Assembly (NCBI GenBank): GCA_037903475.1
Contig: JBAJFG010000047.1
Coordinates: forward strand, 2,518,001 to 2,582,000
Direction: 5' to 3'
From: Ancylostoma caninum
Taxonomy: Eukaryota; Nematoda; Chromadorea; Rhabditida; Ancylostomatidae
DNA: 64,000 nt
The translations under genes and the position numbers were made by a program. Numbering within the stretch: the stretch's first letter is position 1; every line of letters starts with the position of its first letter. Shown piece by piece: positions 1-11,486 of this stretch. The notes below the pieces were generated by a model that saw only the letters and a list, made by a program, of their open reading frames with translations, was not told where the DNA came from and searched no databases.

Positions 1-434
1 TATTGGGAGAAAGCCTCCCTGAATACTTGGGTTCGGATGGCGTGATGACGTCAAACATATCGACAACGATCTGGTAATAAAATCATGTCTGCAAGTTGTT
101 TTGCGGCAAAGATGGCTGACAACTTGTTCTAGGGAATCGGTGGATACTCTAGGCGATGAGGGTAAATCGTGATTCCATGCCGGTTTGAGTAACCCCACGT
201 GCGAAAAGGTCATCTCCTTGTGATAACGAATCAGGGCATTTTTCGAAGATGAACTGTTGAAAGGCATTACTTAAAGACTTACGTAGCGATATTGAAACAT
301 GAATATTTTTCTCACATTGATCTGAATTTAGGACCTAAATGGGCCTTAGTTGTCATTAGGGGATGAACTCAAGGCTTTCTCCCTATAGTGACATTCTATG
401 ATTACTAATACACTTAGAATAAATAAATAGAGAT

Positions 435-698
435 CAGAGGCGAACGTAGAGGTGGAGGAGCAGGAGTTGGTTGCCTGATTTTTGGAACTACTTTATAGAA
501 TAGACAGAAATATGCATTGTATAAGCTTACTTTTTTATTCTTCTTCTTATTATTTTTAGATTTTTTTATTGTTAATTGTTCGAAGTTAAAATTAATATTT
601 TTAATAATTTCGCGATTCTATCTAGATCCACAGAGTGGCCGAGTTGCCACTTTTTTCTCGCCCCCCCCCCTACCTAGCAACTCTTACACCCGGCACTG
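435..698. mobile_element. hAT-like MITE (264 bp)
   Basis: The ends read CAGAGGCGAACGTAGAGGTGG and, inverted, CAGTGCCGGGTGTAAGAG. The flanking octamers ATAGAGAT and ATAGATTT agree at 6 of 8 positions, as expected for an old 8-bp hAT target duplication. The interior is AT-rich with a C10 run near the right end and has no coding capacity. Confidence 0.55.
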
Positions 699-1146
699 AT
701 AGATTTGTATATAGATATAAAAATATAATAACTGTGAAGACGTGACCTAGCAGCACGTCGAGGGGGTAAACAGTGGGGAATTTCATTCTTTGAAGAACTT
801 TACATTTAAAAATAATCACAAGAATCTGTGATATGCTACTTTTTAGGAAACCGACTTTGCTATATCGTTATCCAAGTGATCTACAATGACTCTTACAAAT
901 TTGCTTGGTGGTTGGAAAAAATTACAGTTGTAGTAACACAAAATCAGTTTCTTTCGCAGATTTTTCGATGAGATAGTTAATTTATAGCATGTTCTGACAC
1001 AATGATGATTCTCAATTCCTTGGAAAACTTGCTGGAAAAAGGAGACACGCATCTGCTCAACTCCTCTCATCTCACCACTCTCTTTTTCTCCGGCTGTCAA
1101 GCGAGCTCTCAGGGAAAGAGGAAAAGCTCAAGATTCGCCGAAGACC

Positions 1147-1511
1147 ATGTCGACGTCCCGTTGGCTGCAGATTTATCATTTTCTCGCATTCTTAGTACTG
1201 TATTGACTTTTCCGCGGGCTGTCTGTCGAACAACTGTTTCCATCGACGGCGCTTAGTCAGTGTCGCACACAGCAGTCAGAGGGCACCGGGCCGTGTGTGT
1301 GTTCGGCGTCTGTCCGTGTGTATTGGCGAGGGGCACCCCGAAAAAATCGTACATAAGCATCGTCGTATGTTGTCATAGATCGATCACATCGTTTCTTTTC
1401 GCGTATTACAACTCTGACGGACGTGTGGGCCTAACGAACGCCTCGCTGCAAAGGCCCGTGAGATCTTCGCGGCCCCAGCGAGCTTTGTCCTCAACTTACC
1501 TCTTTTCCCAG
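1147..1511 (+). CDS. Possible small secreted-protein gene start
   Basis: ATG at 1147 begins MSTSRWLQIYHFLAFL, then a GTACTG donor after 1194, a 62-nt intron ending CGCTTAG, and a second exon 1257-1511 (85 codons, phase 0) before a GTACTC donor. Joined, the start resembles a signal peptide with a hydrophobic core LQIYHFLAFL and a possible cleavage after SHTA. The rest is rich in arginine, valine and serine with several cysteines. No family is recognised and no further exon was found, so this may be chance. Confidence 0.25.
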
Positions 1512-2165
1512 GTACTCCGAGTTTTCTGGGATGTTTCCTGCTGATTTGTTGCGATTTGTCGCCATAGTCGTGGATTTTTAGTCAATGTCGTATAGTGACT
1601 GTCCTAAAACTCGTGTCGTTTTCTTATTTTCCCTCCACAACGAAAAGGAAAAAAAAAAACAGAGAAAGAACAAAAGCAAAAGGAATTGCTGCACAGTTGC
1701 TATTTTTTGCGACTAAAAAGACTTTTATCAATATATCTTTGACAGTTCTTCGACCAATTTTATTATGGACGGCGAAAAAATAGCAATATGCATACTATAA
1801 TATCTTTATTTATTAATTTGCATGCCAAACGGTGTGGCATTAAATATCAAAATGTGGTTTGTCTGAGCGGAAAGAGAAAGCGAAAAAAAAAACGATGAGC
1901 CTATTCTAGAGGCTATAAATTTACATTGAGATAGAAATTAATCCTTGATTAGACCCGCAAACCTCTTCTTATTTCTTCAATTTCCCAATTTTTCCTCCAA
2001 ATCATTCAAAAGTTTCTTCTAGTTTTTCATTTTTCTACGCCTGATCTCTCTTGCTATGAAATCTAGCACTTCGATTGAACATTTTTTGCAATTTTTTTCG
2101 CAGATCTTTTGCAATATAACTGCATGCCTTATTTACTTATTTGCTCATTTTTATTCGACTATTAC

Positions 2166-2388
2166 CAGAGGACGCAGAGGTGGGGGGATGGGAACAAATA
2201 AAAATCTTGTGTTAGTTTAATTTTAATTGTTTATTTTTGTTATTACTTTTAATATAATTTTTATTAATTGTTTATTATAATTAATACTTTTGTCAATTTT
2301 ATTTTCCGTCTGGATCCCCAAAACGCGGAGACCACTGTTTTTTCCCACGCCCCCCCCCCCTCCCGCCCACTTTCTGCGTTCGCCACTG
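2166..2388. mobile_element. hAT-like MITE (223 bp), same family as 435-698
   Basis: The left end CAGAGGACGCAGAGGTGGGG and the inverted right end CAGTGGCGAACGCAGAAAGTGGG match each other and the element at 435. The flanking octamers ACTATTAC and ACTAGTAC match at 7 of 8 positions. The interior is AT-rich with a C-run near the right end. Fragments of the same terminus occur near 56535-56550 and 59040-59070. Confidence 0.65.
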
Positions 2389-3869
2389 ACTAGTACCTAT
2401 TTGTTTATTCTTTAATGTTATTAGTGTAATCCTGCGCCTTACCGTACTACACACGTTGCTACTCACCGATGTTCATAATCGTAATGGTAACCGTGATAAA
2501 ACACTCTCCAACCGACAAAAACCGCGCGCGTACATACTGAAGAACAATGGAAGCTCAGATACATACTGCCTAGAGAACACTTCCTGAAAGGCTCCCCACC
2601 CCATCAAACATACTTCTGAATACGAATTTTTTTCTACGACGCCACAATAGACAGCATGTAAGGCGCGCCGCATAACGTCATTTGAAGGCACGGCTGCCGC
2701 AAACCCGCAAACGGTCGATGCCAAGCGTTCGTTGTGGGACCCTCTCAGAAATTTTTCTGTAGTTTCCGTCCAAGGCGTCGCAGTGGGCTACGAATCCAAT
2801 AGAAATCCGGAAGATGGAGTTTTGCCCGGACGTTGCCTTTAATGTGGGAATTATGCCTAACACTAGGGATTATGAAACAATACCCACTTGTATCACTACA
2901 GTTCTATAAATTTTCATAATAATTGTATAAACGCAGATTCGTTTTTCATAGAAGGAGTAATGCTACATATACATGACCTACTAAACAGGGAGAATATCTC
3001 CATAGATGACGAAGCCTATGAAGCACTATTCTCTTCTTTTCCGCTCTTTTTATTATACTTCCCGCATTATTTTTGAAATTATTTCTGGTGATGTTTTATT
3101 AGCTGGGCAAAACGTACTATCACGTGTGGCTGGCGTAACCCTAACTTCTAGATAAACACGCGAATTTTTTCGATAGGTTTACATCCCCACGCTGCTGCTG
3201 GAATGTTTATCTGCGTCGGAATTTATAGCGTTCACATATGGCGCCGATATAGTTGCAGCTCGACGGCTGGAGTTCGCTTGGATTCGCTGGAGCTTCTCAT
3301 CCGCAGAAAGAAACTGCCATTTGTTTCCGAAACTGCACTGTATCAGCTGTGATTCGGCGCTCAGTCGTAACATTTTTTCAAATTCTTAGGATTGTTGGTT
3401 GTCTTAGAGATGCTAGCCTTAGATTTCTAGGGTTACTAAAGCTTTCTGGATTCATTCTGCACCACAGTACCAATTTTATAAGCATAGCCTTTCAACATGG
3501 ACAAAAACTCGTTTTTCATAGAACTGACCAGTCGCGATTTCCACCAATGATCATGGCATCCCTTCGCCCACTTCTCGTCGTGAATGGATGCGTTCTGTAT
3601 CAAAGAAGAAAAAATGTTTCACCAACCTCACCAGTCCCTTTTCCTCTTCCCTCACTCTTTCATCGACGATCTGCAAACTATTATATCAAGGAACATAGCA
3701 TGACCTTTCCTTGAGAAGCAGGCTGCAACTTACGAATCCCTGATTCCGATGCAAAAGCAGCTTTCTGTGAGAACTGGTTCCGAATAATTTCACTTTTGAT
3801 TTTCCTGTTCGCTGAAACTTCAGTCGATCTAAATCCCCTATAATTAGGACGCAAATATATGAGAGCAGT

Positions 3870-4610
3870 GTGGCACTACTATTACTATTATTACTACGAT
3901 GACTTCTACAACAGCTACTACTACTACATACTATGGCTATTCCTACTATGACCAATAATACGACGACTACTACTACTGCGACTACGACGACTACTACTAT
4001 GATTACTACGCTTACTACGGTTACTACTACTAGGGCCAGTACTATTACTTGCGACTCCCCCAAAAACTAATACTCCTACTATGTACTCGAACAGTACTAC
4101 TACGACCAATACTGCTATATACTAGAATAATGCTATTGCGACTACTACTACACTCACTACTGTTACTACCACTATGGCTACTACTACAACAGATAATACC
4201 ACTGCTACGACTCTTACAACAGCTACTACTGCTGTGACTATTCTTGCTACGAACACTTCTACAGCAACTACTACTACGACTACGACTACTACGACTATGC
4301 TAGAATAATACTACTACGACTGCTTATATTCTGTACTCGAAAAATATTGCTGCGACTCCTACTACAATGAACTAGAATAATTGTTATACACTAGAATAAT
4401 GCTACTACGACTACTACTACGCCTACTACGGTTGCTACCACTACGGCGACTATTACTACTACTACGACTCTTACAACAACTGCAAGTGGGCTGTGCCTAT
4501 AGCTACTACGACCGCTACAACTACGACTACTATGTACCACTACGTACTAGAACAATACTACTACGAGTACTACTACGACTACTACTATCACTACCTCTTT
4601 TAGTACTCTT
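3870..4610. repeat. Imperfect (ACT)n/(CTA)n trinucleotide tract
   Basis: About 740 bp dominated by TACTACTACGAC-type triplets with scattered substitutions. All six frames give artificial low-complexity runs (leucine/arginine or serine/valine). Within it, blocks resembling GTACTAGAACAATACT recur several times, suggesting a higher-order unit built from triplets. No gene is supported here. Confidence 0.85.
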
Positions 4611-5954
4611 ATGAAGAGAGGGGACATACATTCAGACCTCCCGCTTTGCAGTATACTAGAGCAGCAGACCAGTTCTGCCACTTCTTTGCTATCCGTTTCG
4701 TGTTTTTGTCAGAGACCTTTCATTTGATTTCCCTTTCTCTGCTCGGCACACACAATTGCACCGTTTTATCATCGTTTTACGCTATGATTCAACGCAATTA
4801 TCACGCCACGTTGTTTTCTTTTTTCGTTCGTTCCTTTTTACTCTCTAAGGTCAGTCTTTGTGAAAAATAGCCGCGACTCAGCAATTGTAATGACATATTC
4901 ATTGGTGAACGCGTGGAACGGTCGTTTTTTTACGTAGTCTTGTGATTGAAGTGCTGAAAAAACGCTTGTGGCATGCAATTGCTGCGTTTGTCATGTTCTT
5001 TGAAGTGGATGTATCACTGCATTTAGAGTCACAGCTTTGGTTTTCTTTAGGATTGGTGATTTTTGCTTATCCACACTGAATGGATAAGTAGAGGAAAAGT
5101 CGTCTAGTTTCATGAGAGACACGTGAAAAGGAAAGGTTTTGGATGAAACTTTTGGCTTTCCAGCTGGACATCAGTGCTGCTTCGTACACTCCTAGAACAG
5201 CATCACTTCTAGACACTGGAGAAAAATTTAACGGTGCTTTGATTTCCCATTCACCGCTTATTCTACTACACGCTACAGAACACTTCGACGCGACTCTCTG
5301 GTTGTCTAACGCACCCTACTATAAATACTCTTCCCCTCGCTCACTACCCAAAGATAGCCGCGCCGCGACGGAGCGTTGTACATCGTGTGGGCCTCGACAA
5401 CTGGAATTTTCTATATTTCTGTGCTGGTATGCCTACTACATATTATTTTGGTTGGAAGCTGACAGTACGAAAGCTGATTTCGAGATGTGTAGAAACCCCG
5501 GGAAAGTTATGAGGCTGTAGCATTCTTGACAGTCCAGAATGAACGAGTCTTCACATCGTAAATTATTGTTCAAAAAAAAACCCAAAAATTTTGCAGATTG
5601 GCTGAGGTCCAGATTTAAAGGACATGGAGGGAGGTTATGCATTTTTTGGCTCAGTTTATTACGATAGAGGATATGACTAGTTGTCAAACGAAAAATGGTG
5701 TCAAATGGTTCTGTAGCGGCGCTTGATAAGTAGAACAACTACGATTTTTGAAATCGACTGTAGTTTCCTATCTTCCCAATTGTTGCTCCTCAACTATTTT
5801 CACGTGAACCTCACATATTTCGGAATTGAGGGTAATTCTATGTGTCAGTTTTGGATCTGTTGCTTGTTTTCGTTTCGTGCATTATCCTTATAAGAAAACA
5901 AAGCTATTATAAGTTTCCTCCTCCACTCGTCACTAAGTATAATGTGAATTTTGA

Positions 5955-6175
5955 TAATTATGTATACATAAATATTTACATGTACATACATACACAAACG
6001 TATGCATGCAGGCATGTATGTACGATTACAACACATATAGACCTACATACGTATGCGTGCATTTGGATAGTTATTGAACAATACACAGTTTAAATGTGTG
6101 TAGTATAGTTTTTAAATTCACGTGCACGAATACTAGGTCCACAAGCACACATGTATAAATATGTGTACATATAAA
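5955..6175. repeat. ATAC/ATGT-rich tetranucleotide tract
   Basis: Alternating TACATACATACAC, GCATGCAGGCATGTATGTACG and TATGTGTACATATA stretches form an imperfect, self-complementary tetranucleotide microsatellite. It is not coding. Confidence 0.7.
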
Positions 6176-8960
6176 CTTACTTCATTTGTCCAGGAGTCGC
6201 TGAGTGTCCTCCTCTTCTTGGATGCTTGAAGAAAATGAGAGTTGCAGTCTTTTCAGAAGCATTCATTTAGTTGGTACAGGTTCATTCGTTGGTATATGTA
6301 TTTTCTTCTTGGAAAATTCACGCCCTCTGAAATTGCTGTGTTGGACCTCATTTGTTGCATGCGGTCCGTGTCTGTTGCATGTGCTTACATCCGAACAAGC
6401 TCAAAAACAATTAGGTCTTCCTCCACTGCAATAACAACGATAAAATTCTACTGTAATCGGGTGAAATGTCCCTGCTTTGATGAATGACTGCCCGTGAACC
6501 GTGAGAGCTGGAAATTAGTACGTATTTTTCCTTTCAAACCTTTTAGCATTTATCTTTGTCGAGGCTCACGTGCTCAAAAATACACGTGCTTCGACGCAAA
6601 CAACAAATTATTTATTGGAACGAAACAAAAAGAACAATTCCGTTTTGTTTCCGCAGTGAAAGCGAAAAATAGAGCTGGCCGGCAGAAATAATGGTGCAAG
6701 GCCTACAATGAGGAATGGACGTTCGTGGCTGGAGGGATGAACGTGGACTCGGTTAAGCAGAGTTCGATTCGTGTCGTGGCTAAGCTATCCACGAATCACG
6801 ATGCAGCACTGGGAGAACGCTCATTTCACTAAAGATCGTATTGTCTCCTGTCTGTGTTCTGATCGTCTACATTTACAGCATGTCGCTATTCGACTGCAGA
6901 AACTGCAGAAAAACCGGTTTTCAAGCTCCAATTCTCGTGGAGCCAGGAACTGGCATTACAGTATTTCTGGAACATGGACTCCCTTGCTGGTCACTCATGG
7001 GGACAGTTTCTGTCCCGATAGGGGGTGAATGAAAAACTCTCATGAGAAGTATAAATTTTCCCTCAAGGTGAGCCCCGAGAACGTATCATTCAGATCGTGA
7101 CTTGGCCCCGCCCCTCGGCTCCGCCCACGGGCTTCCCGAGAATTGGGTCCCGAAAACGCAGTTTTCCAGCTGTTTTTCACGTAAGCACGTATACTGCTGT
7201 AATTAGCAGCTACTGGAGATACTGATCTCAGAAAAAAAAGCATATTTGGACCGTTTTTGCGCAGTTTTCCCCTTCCAAATGCGGAGGTGACGCGATGAGC
7301 CCGAACTTTATTGGAATGAATTCCAGTGGCGGGATCCATGTGCCGAGATGGTTCGAACATTCCCACTCACCTGGAGTGGACAAGTTTTTCGAACAGTGTG
7401 ATATACCATGCTACCACCACTTGTCAATGCTGAAGAAGGCGAGTAGCTTGGGAAAATACCGAGTTCTGCCTGTAGAACTCGTCTACCTCGGAATGGCGGG
7501 TGTCTCGGGGGACTTTCGTGAAACCGATCACTGTTGGGAGACAGCATGCTGTGAACTTCCTTTCTCAAAGAGGGAAGCAGTGTCGGAGTCGCATTTCTTG
7601 TCCACATTTAAAGCTTTTGAACATCTAATGGGTTCACGGTCATATGGACCACCAATTTGAAAGGGATGCGCCAGAAGCTCTCCTTCAATAAGATGCAGAA
7701 ACCATCTCGAAACCACTCCCCCCACAAGCTCCGCATGTTCGAAAGGCTTCCCGTTGCTATGCGAGCAACAGCGTCAATCACAAGTTTCACATCCATGTTG
7801 TTCCCGTGACAAAAACCCGCTACGGGAAAGCAAGAAACCTCTCTGAGAGACGAGTCATTTTCTCGTAAGTGGCTATTCTGCTGCGAATGCATGCATGCAG
7901 CCACGCCCTCGCTGTTTCTTCGTGATATTCGTTCCAGGACTAGCTGACGTGCAGCGCCGATTCCATCCCAGTAATATTGCATTGTTCCTTCGATAGTTTC
8001 GATGTGATTTTCTTTTTTTTCCGGCGACGACGTCTCGTTAATCATTGCAGTGTACGGCGTGGAGTGGCTGGCGTTGAACCTAAATCCTAGCGCAGTTTGA
8101 TTGAGACTTCATCCAGCGGGGGCGCAGAGATTCTTGTTTTGTTGATATGGGTTGTGGTACTAGGTGAACAGTTTATCCTCCTTTAATGACTTTAGTGGGA
8201 AACTTATATCAAGAGCCCCCAACATTAAAGGAACCATTCAATTACCAAGACCACCAATTATTGTTGGTATAACCATAAAAAATTATTAAAATAGCATGAG
8301 CAGTAATAATAGAATTATATAACTTACCATTCCCCAATAATAGCAACCAGAGAGGAGACAAGTTCGATTGGGGCTTCATCCTGGGTCTCTGCCAGTTTGG
8401 GAACTTAAACCATCGGAATTTATAGGATAGAATAAGCAGAGGAATCCATTCTACACTCAAGTTTCCAGGAATGAGTCTTTAAAAACATTGATATAAATGA
8501 GGATTTGAAGATAAGCTAGTATAGAACTATCAAATGTTTTACAAATAAAAAATTGCGAGAACCTATTTTAACGGAGATGGGGGAAGGAGGCAGAGAATCT
8601 CTCTGGGTCCACCACCGGGCTCCACTGGATTTAGGGAGAGGTTGGCGAGTATTCCGCAAAACGGAGGCGCTAGCCGTTAAAGCACAAATAACGTCCCATC
8701 TGGAGAAGGGCTATCAAGTTTATCAAATGACAGTTTTGGCCTCAGAAAAAAAAAACACGCCGGAGGTCTATAAAAAAGTTGTGTATACTAACGCTCAACT
8801 TTTTTTTTGCGGAACGACCGCGGCCGAAAGAATTATTGTGTTGGCTTTCCTCTGTTCTGTTGGATTTTGTGGCGATGTTTACAATTACTGCGATTTTTCT
8901 ATAGCTTTTGTGGTCTATAGCTTTTCTGGGTGTATTGCATCTTGACGTGGATGCATCTTG

Positions 8961-9052
8961 GAGATTACCCAGGGTAAACATGATGACGCTCCTGTCAACG
9001 GCGGGTAAATTTGTGTGGTGTTAACACGTTTACCGTGGATAATTTCTGTGAT
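8961..9052. mobile_element. ~100-bp MITE, copy A
   Basis: GAGATTACCCAGGGTAAACA at the left pairs with AACACGTTTACCGTGGATAA at the right, giving a near-palindrome around a GGGTAAATTT-type centre. It shares this layout with copies at 33.4, 34.4, 47.8 and 58.9 kb. Confidence 0.7.
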
Positions 9053-9059
9053 GTATGCG

Positions 9060-11014
9060 GCCCCTCGAGAGAAAAGGGGCGTTGCCACTTTTCTATGATT
9101 GGTTCGCTCCTTTTCCGAATGTATATTCATGTTTACAGCAGTATATCACCTTAATTTTGGCAAGATCGTGAGCTGTGCGGTTCACCTGTTACGCCAAGGT
9201 TTGCGTACTTACGACCCACGATGATTTCGAGGGGAATTTTTACGATTTACACAAAAATTCAAACGGCGAGGTGTAGACGTGGCGCGGCATGGCACTCTGG
9301 CCGTCTGCTGCACTCCTCAACTTCATCATGCTCTCTGGTACGCCCTGTCCAACTCTGCCGCGCCGCGTCGCTGGTCCGTATTCACCTGGATTTTTGGAAT
9401 TCCCCGTATAGGAGAAGGGACCAAGACGTGAGCTGGCACGCCCCTCCCTTGACTTCAGCGTGTTGAGAATTGGAAAAAAATCCTGAATCATATTACTAGA
9501 TATGGATATTATTACTGGATAGTTATACCTCATAACCCGAAGTGAGTGATCCAGTTAGCAGCAGTGCGCTCCTAACAAAATCTGAGACTTCCAGTGCAGT
9601 TACACAATCATGTGACGCGCGGACTTTTGCAAAACATCAGCTGAGTACACCTTTCGGGGCTCTGTTTTCACTTTTCTGCCGCTTTTTCTGCCGCTGTTTT
9701 CTCTGAGCAAATATAATTGGCGCACATCTTTTTCACTTCTGCCTTATAAACAAACAAACATCCGGAAAAAAGCAGTTATGTACGCAGTTGCTCCAAGCCG
9801 ATTTCCAGTTGGTTTTGCACGATTATTTTCGTGAATTTTCTGTGTCTGCTTGGTATTTGGTGTACAGTCCTCGTCAAAAAGGTATGCGGATTGCAGGTGC
9901 GGTTTCATATCGTCGCGACCGCAGAATCCCGGCGGGACCTACTCATCCCTCTCTCTTCCAACATGCTCTCTTCGCATCCATCGTTCGGGTTTCACGCATT
10001 TCATTATTCACAGAATCCGTTTTTTTTAGAAGGAGTGCAAAAGTGATGATACTACAAATTATTTTTGTATACAGCAGTACTCAATCCTAAACATGAAGGT
10101 GCAGAAAATCCCAGTGGTAGAGCCTCCCTCGTACGCGCCGCATCACACACAGCGCGACACTCTGATTGTCTGCGCATCCACGCATCTCATATAAATCATC
10201 GTCCCAATTCTCGTCCTATCTCTTGTTTTGGCCTGTCTAAACAGGTGCACCTGGATTTTATGTTGAATATTTCCGCACTGAATCACGATTTTGATCATGC
10301 CGAGCTCTAACAAGTAAACACTAGATTTGTAATGTGGCGCCTCGTTGGTTATATGTTTTCTCGAACGTTCCTTTTCTTATTCGCTTTTCCCTCTAACTCC
10401 TGTACTTCGTGGAACAGGTTATGTATGTAAACAAAAACAAAAAGGAGAGAACGAGACAGTAGATAAAGGAGTTCGCAGGTGAATTCAGCCGCTACAGCAT
10501 TTGTTCTGCTGCAGGATTACCGAACTATTTCACCATGCACCAGCTGGATGTCCATCAATGTTTTCTCATCTGCTAAATTGTGAATAGTTTTTTTTAACCT
10601 CTGAATGCACTTTCCAGTGAGCTTTCCCATTATTTCGCTTTGTTTCCGGAGGAGAAAGATTAGTGCAAAATCGATCAAACGCTTCTAAAACTCTCCTGAG
10701 TTGATCGATACCTATCTTTTGAACGTGGGCTCTATTACTCGGGATTCAATTTTTCATCGTATTTCTTCTTATTCTTCAAATCTGTACATTTCGCCAATAT
10801 CTGTTATCTGTGCCTACCAGGGGCAGCGGCGAGGTGTGGGACAGCAGAATATTACCTACCACGAAAAAATATGTCGTTAACCAAAGGTGGATGTCTTTAG
10901 TGAACAAAGTTATTCGTGAGTGCTCCCCACTTTTTCTCCTTACGTCTACTGGTATAGTTTGTCTCAAAAAGCGGCTATAGTCGAGTATAGGAGCGTAATC
11001 TCACAATTTACGCA
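9060..11014. other. Intergenic DNA with a dispersed repeat
   Basis: No exon chain is supported. A GC-richer segment near 9265-9450 and a clearer copy at 10136-10215 belong to the dispersed repeat annotated separately. Confidence 0.5.
10136..10215. repeat. Dispersed repeat family, copies at 10136, 15055 and 51949
   Basis: All three copies share CTGATTGTCTGCGCATCC-like sequence between a CGCCGCATCA-type left part and an ATTCTCGTCC-type right part. The other copies are at about 15055-15145 and 51949-52033. They are 70-85% alike by eye. No terminal inverted repeats or coding potential were seen, so the class is unknown. Confidence 0.65.
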
Positions 11015-11486
11015 TTAAAGGCAGCAGGAGCTGAAATCCTCGACTCCGAGCTGAGCTGTGGGTGATGAAGTACAGACTCAGCACGTCATAAATGTGAAAC
11101 GAACACAGACATTGATGGCTTACCTGCAGAGAAAATGGAACAGTTCGTCGCGAACACGCCTGGCCGTGTTCGTGCGCGGCCGAGTTTTCCCCGGCGCAAA
11201 AGCCATTGCGGTGCGTGGTTTGGCGCAAAGGGAAAACGAAATGCATTCAATTCAGAGGGTTTCATGGCGGAACTCGGCCAAAACCACGCGCCGCAGTGGC
11301 TTTCGCGCCCGGGAAAACTCGTCCGCGCACGAACACGGCCAGGCGTGTTCGCGACGAATGTTCCATTTTCTCTGCAGGTAAGCCATCGTTGTCTGTGTTT
11401 GTTTCACATTTATGATGTGCTGAGTTTATACTTCACCACCCGCAGCTCAGCTCAGAGTCGAGAATTTCAGCTCCTGCTGCCTTTAA
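11015..11486. mobile_element. TTAA-flanked palindromic element (472 bp)
   Basis: Arms of about 207 bp (11015-11221 and 11279-11486) are near-perfect inverted copies around a 57-bp centre. The ends read TTAAAGGCAGCAGGAGCTGA and its complement, with TTAA at both edges, as for piggyBac-type insertion. The arms carry GC-rich CGAACACGCCTGGCCGTGTTCG, itself a hairpin. No transposase is present. Confidence 0.75.

Larger units (their letters stand above)
2397..8940. other. Intergenic DNA without supported genes
   Basis: Apart from the two simple repeats, this stretch has only short overlapping open frames with no splice-consistent exon chain. The part from about 6880 to 8110 is GC-richer, with open frames on both strands (for example on the minus strand through 7608-8045) that interrupt one another. 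It looks like a decayed repeat or retroelement, but I cannot name a family. Confidence 0.5.

Noticed and set aside
4049..4614. Leucine/arginine-rich open frames on the plus strand
   Set aside because: They are translations of the imperfect (ACT)n tract; all frames give low-complexity runs and there are no splice-consistent neighbours.
7040..8045. Minus- and plus-strand open frames
   Set aside because: They overlap and interrupt each other without splice-consistent joins; more like a decayed repeat than a gene.
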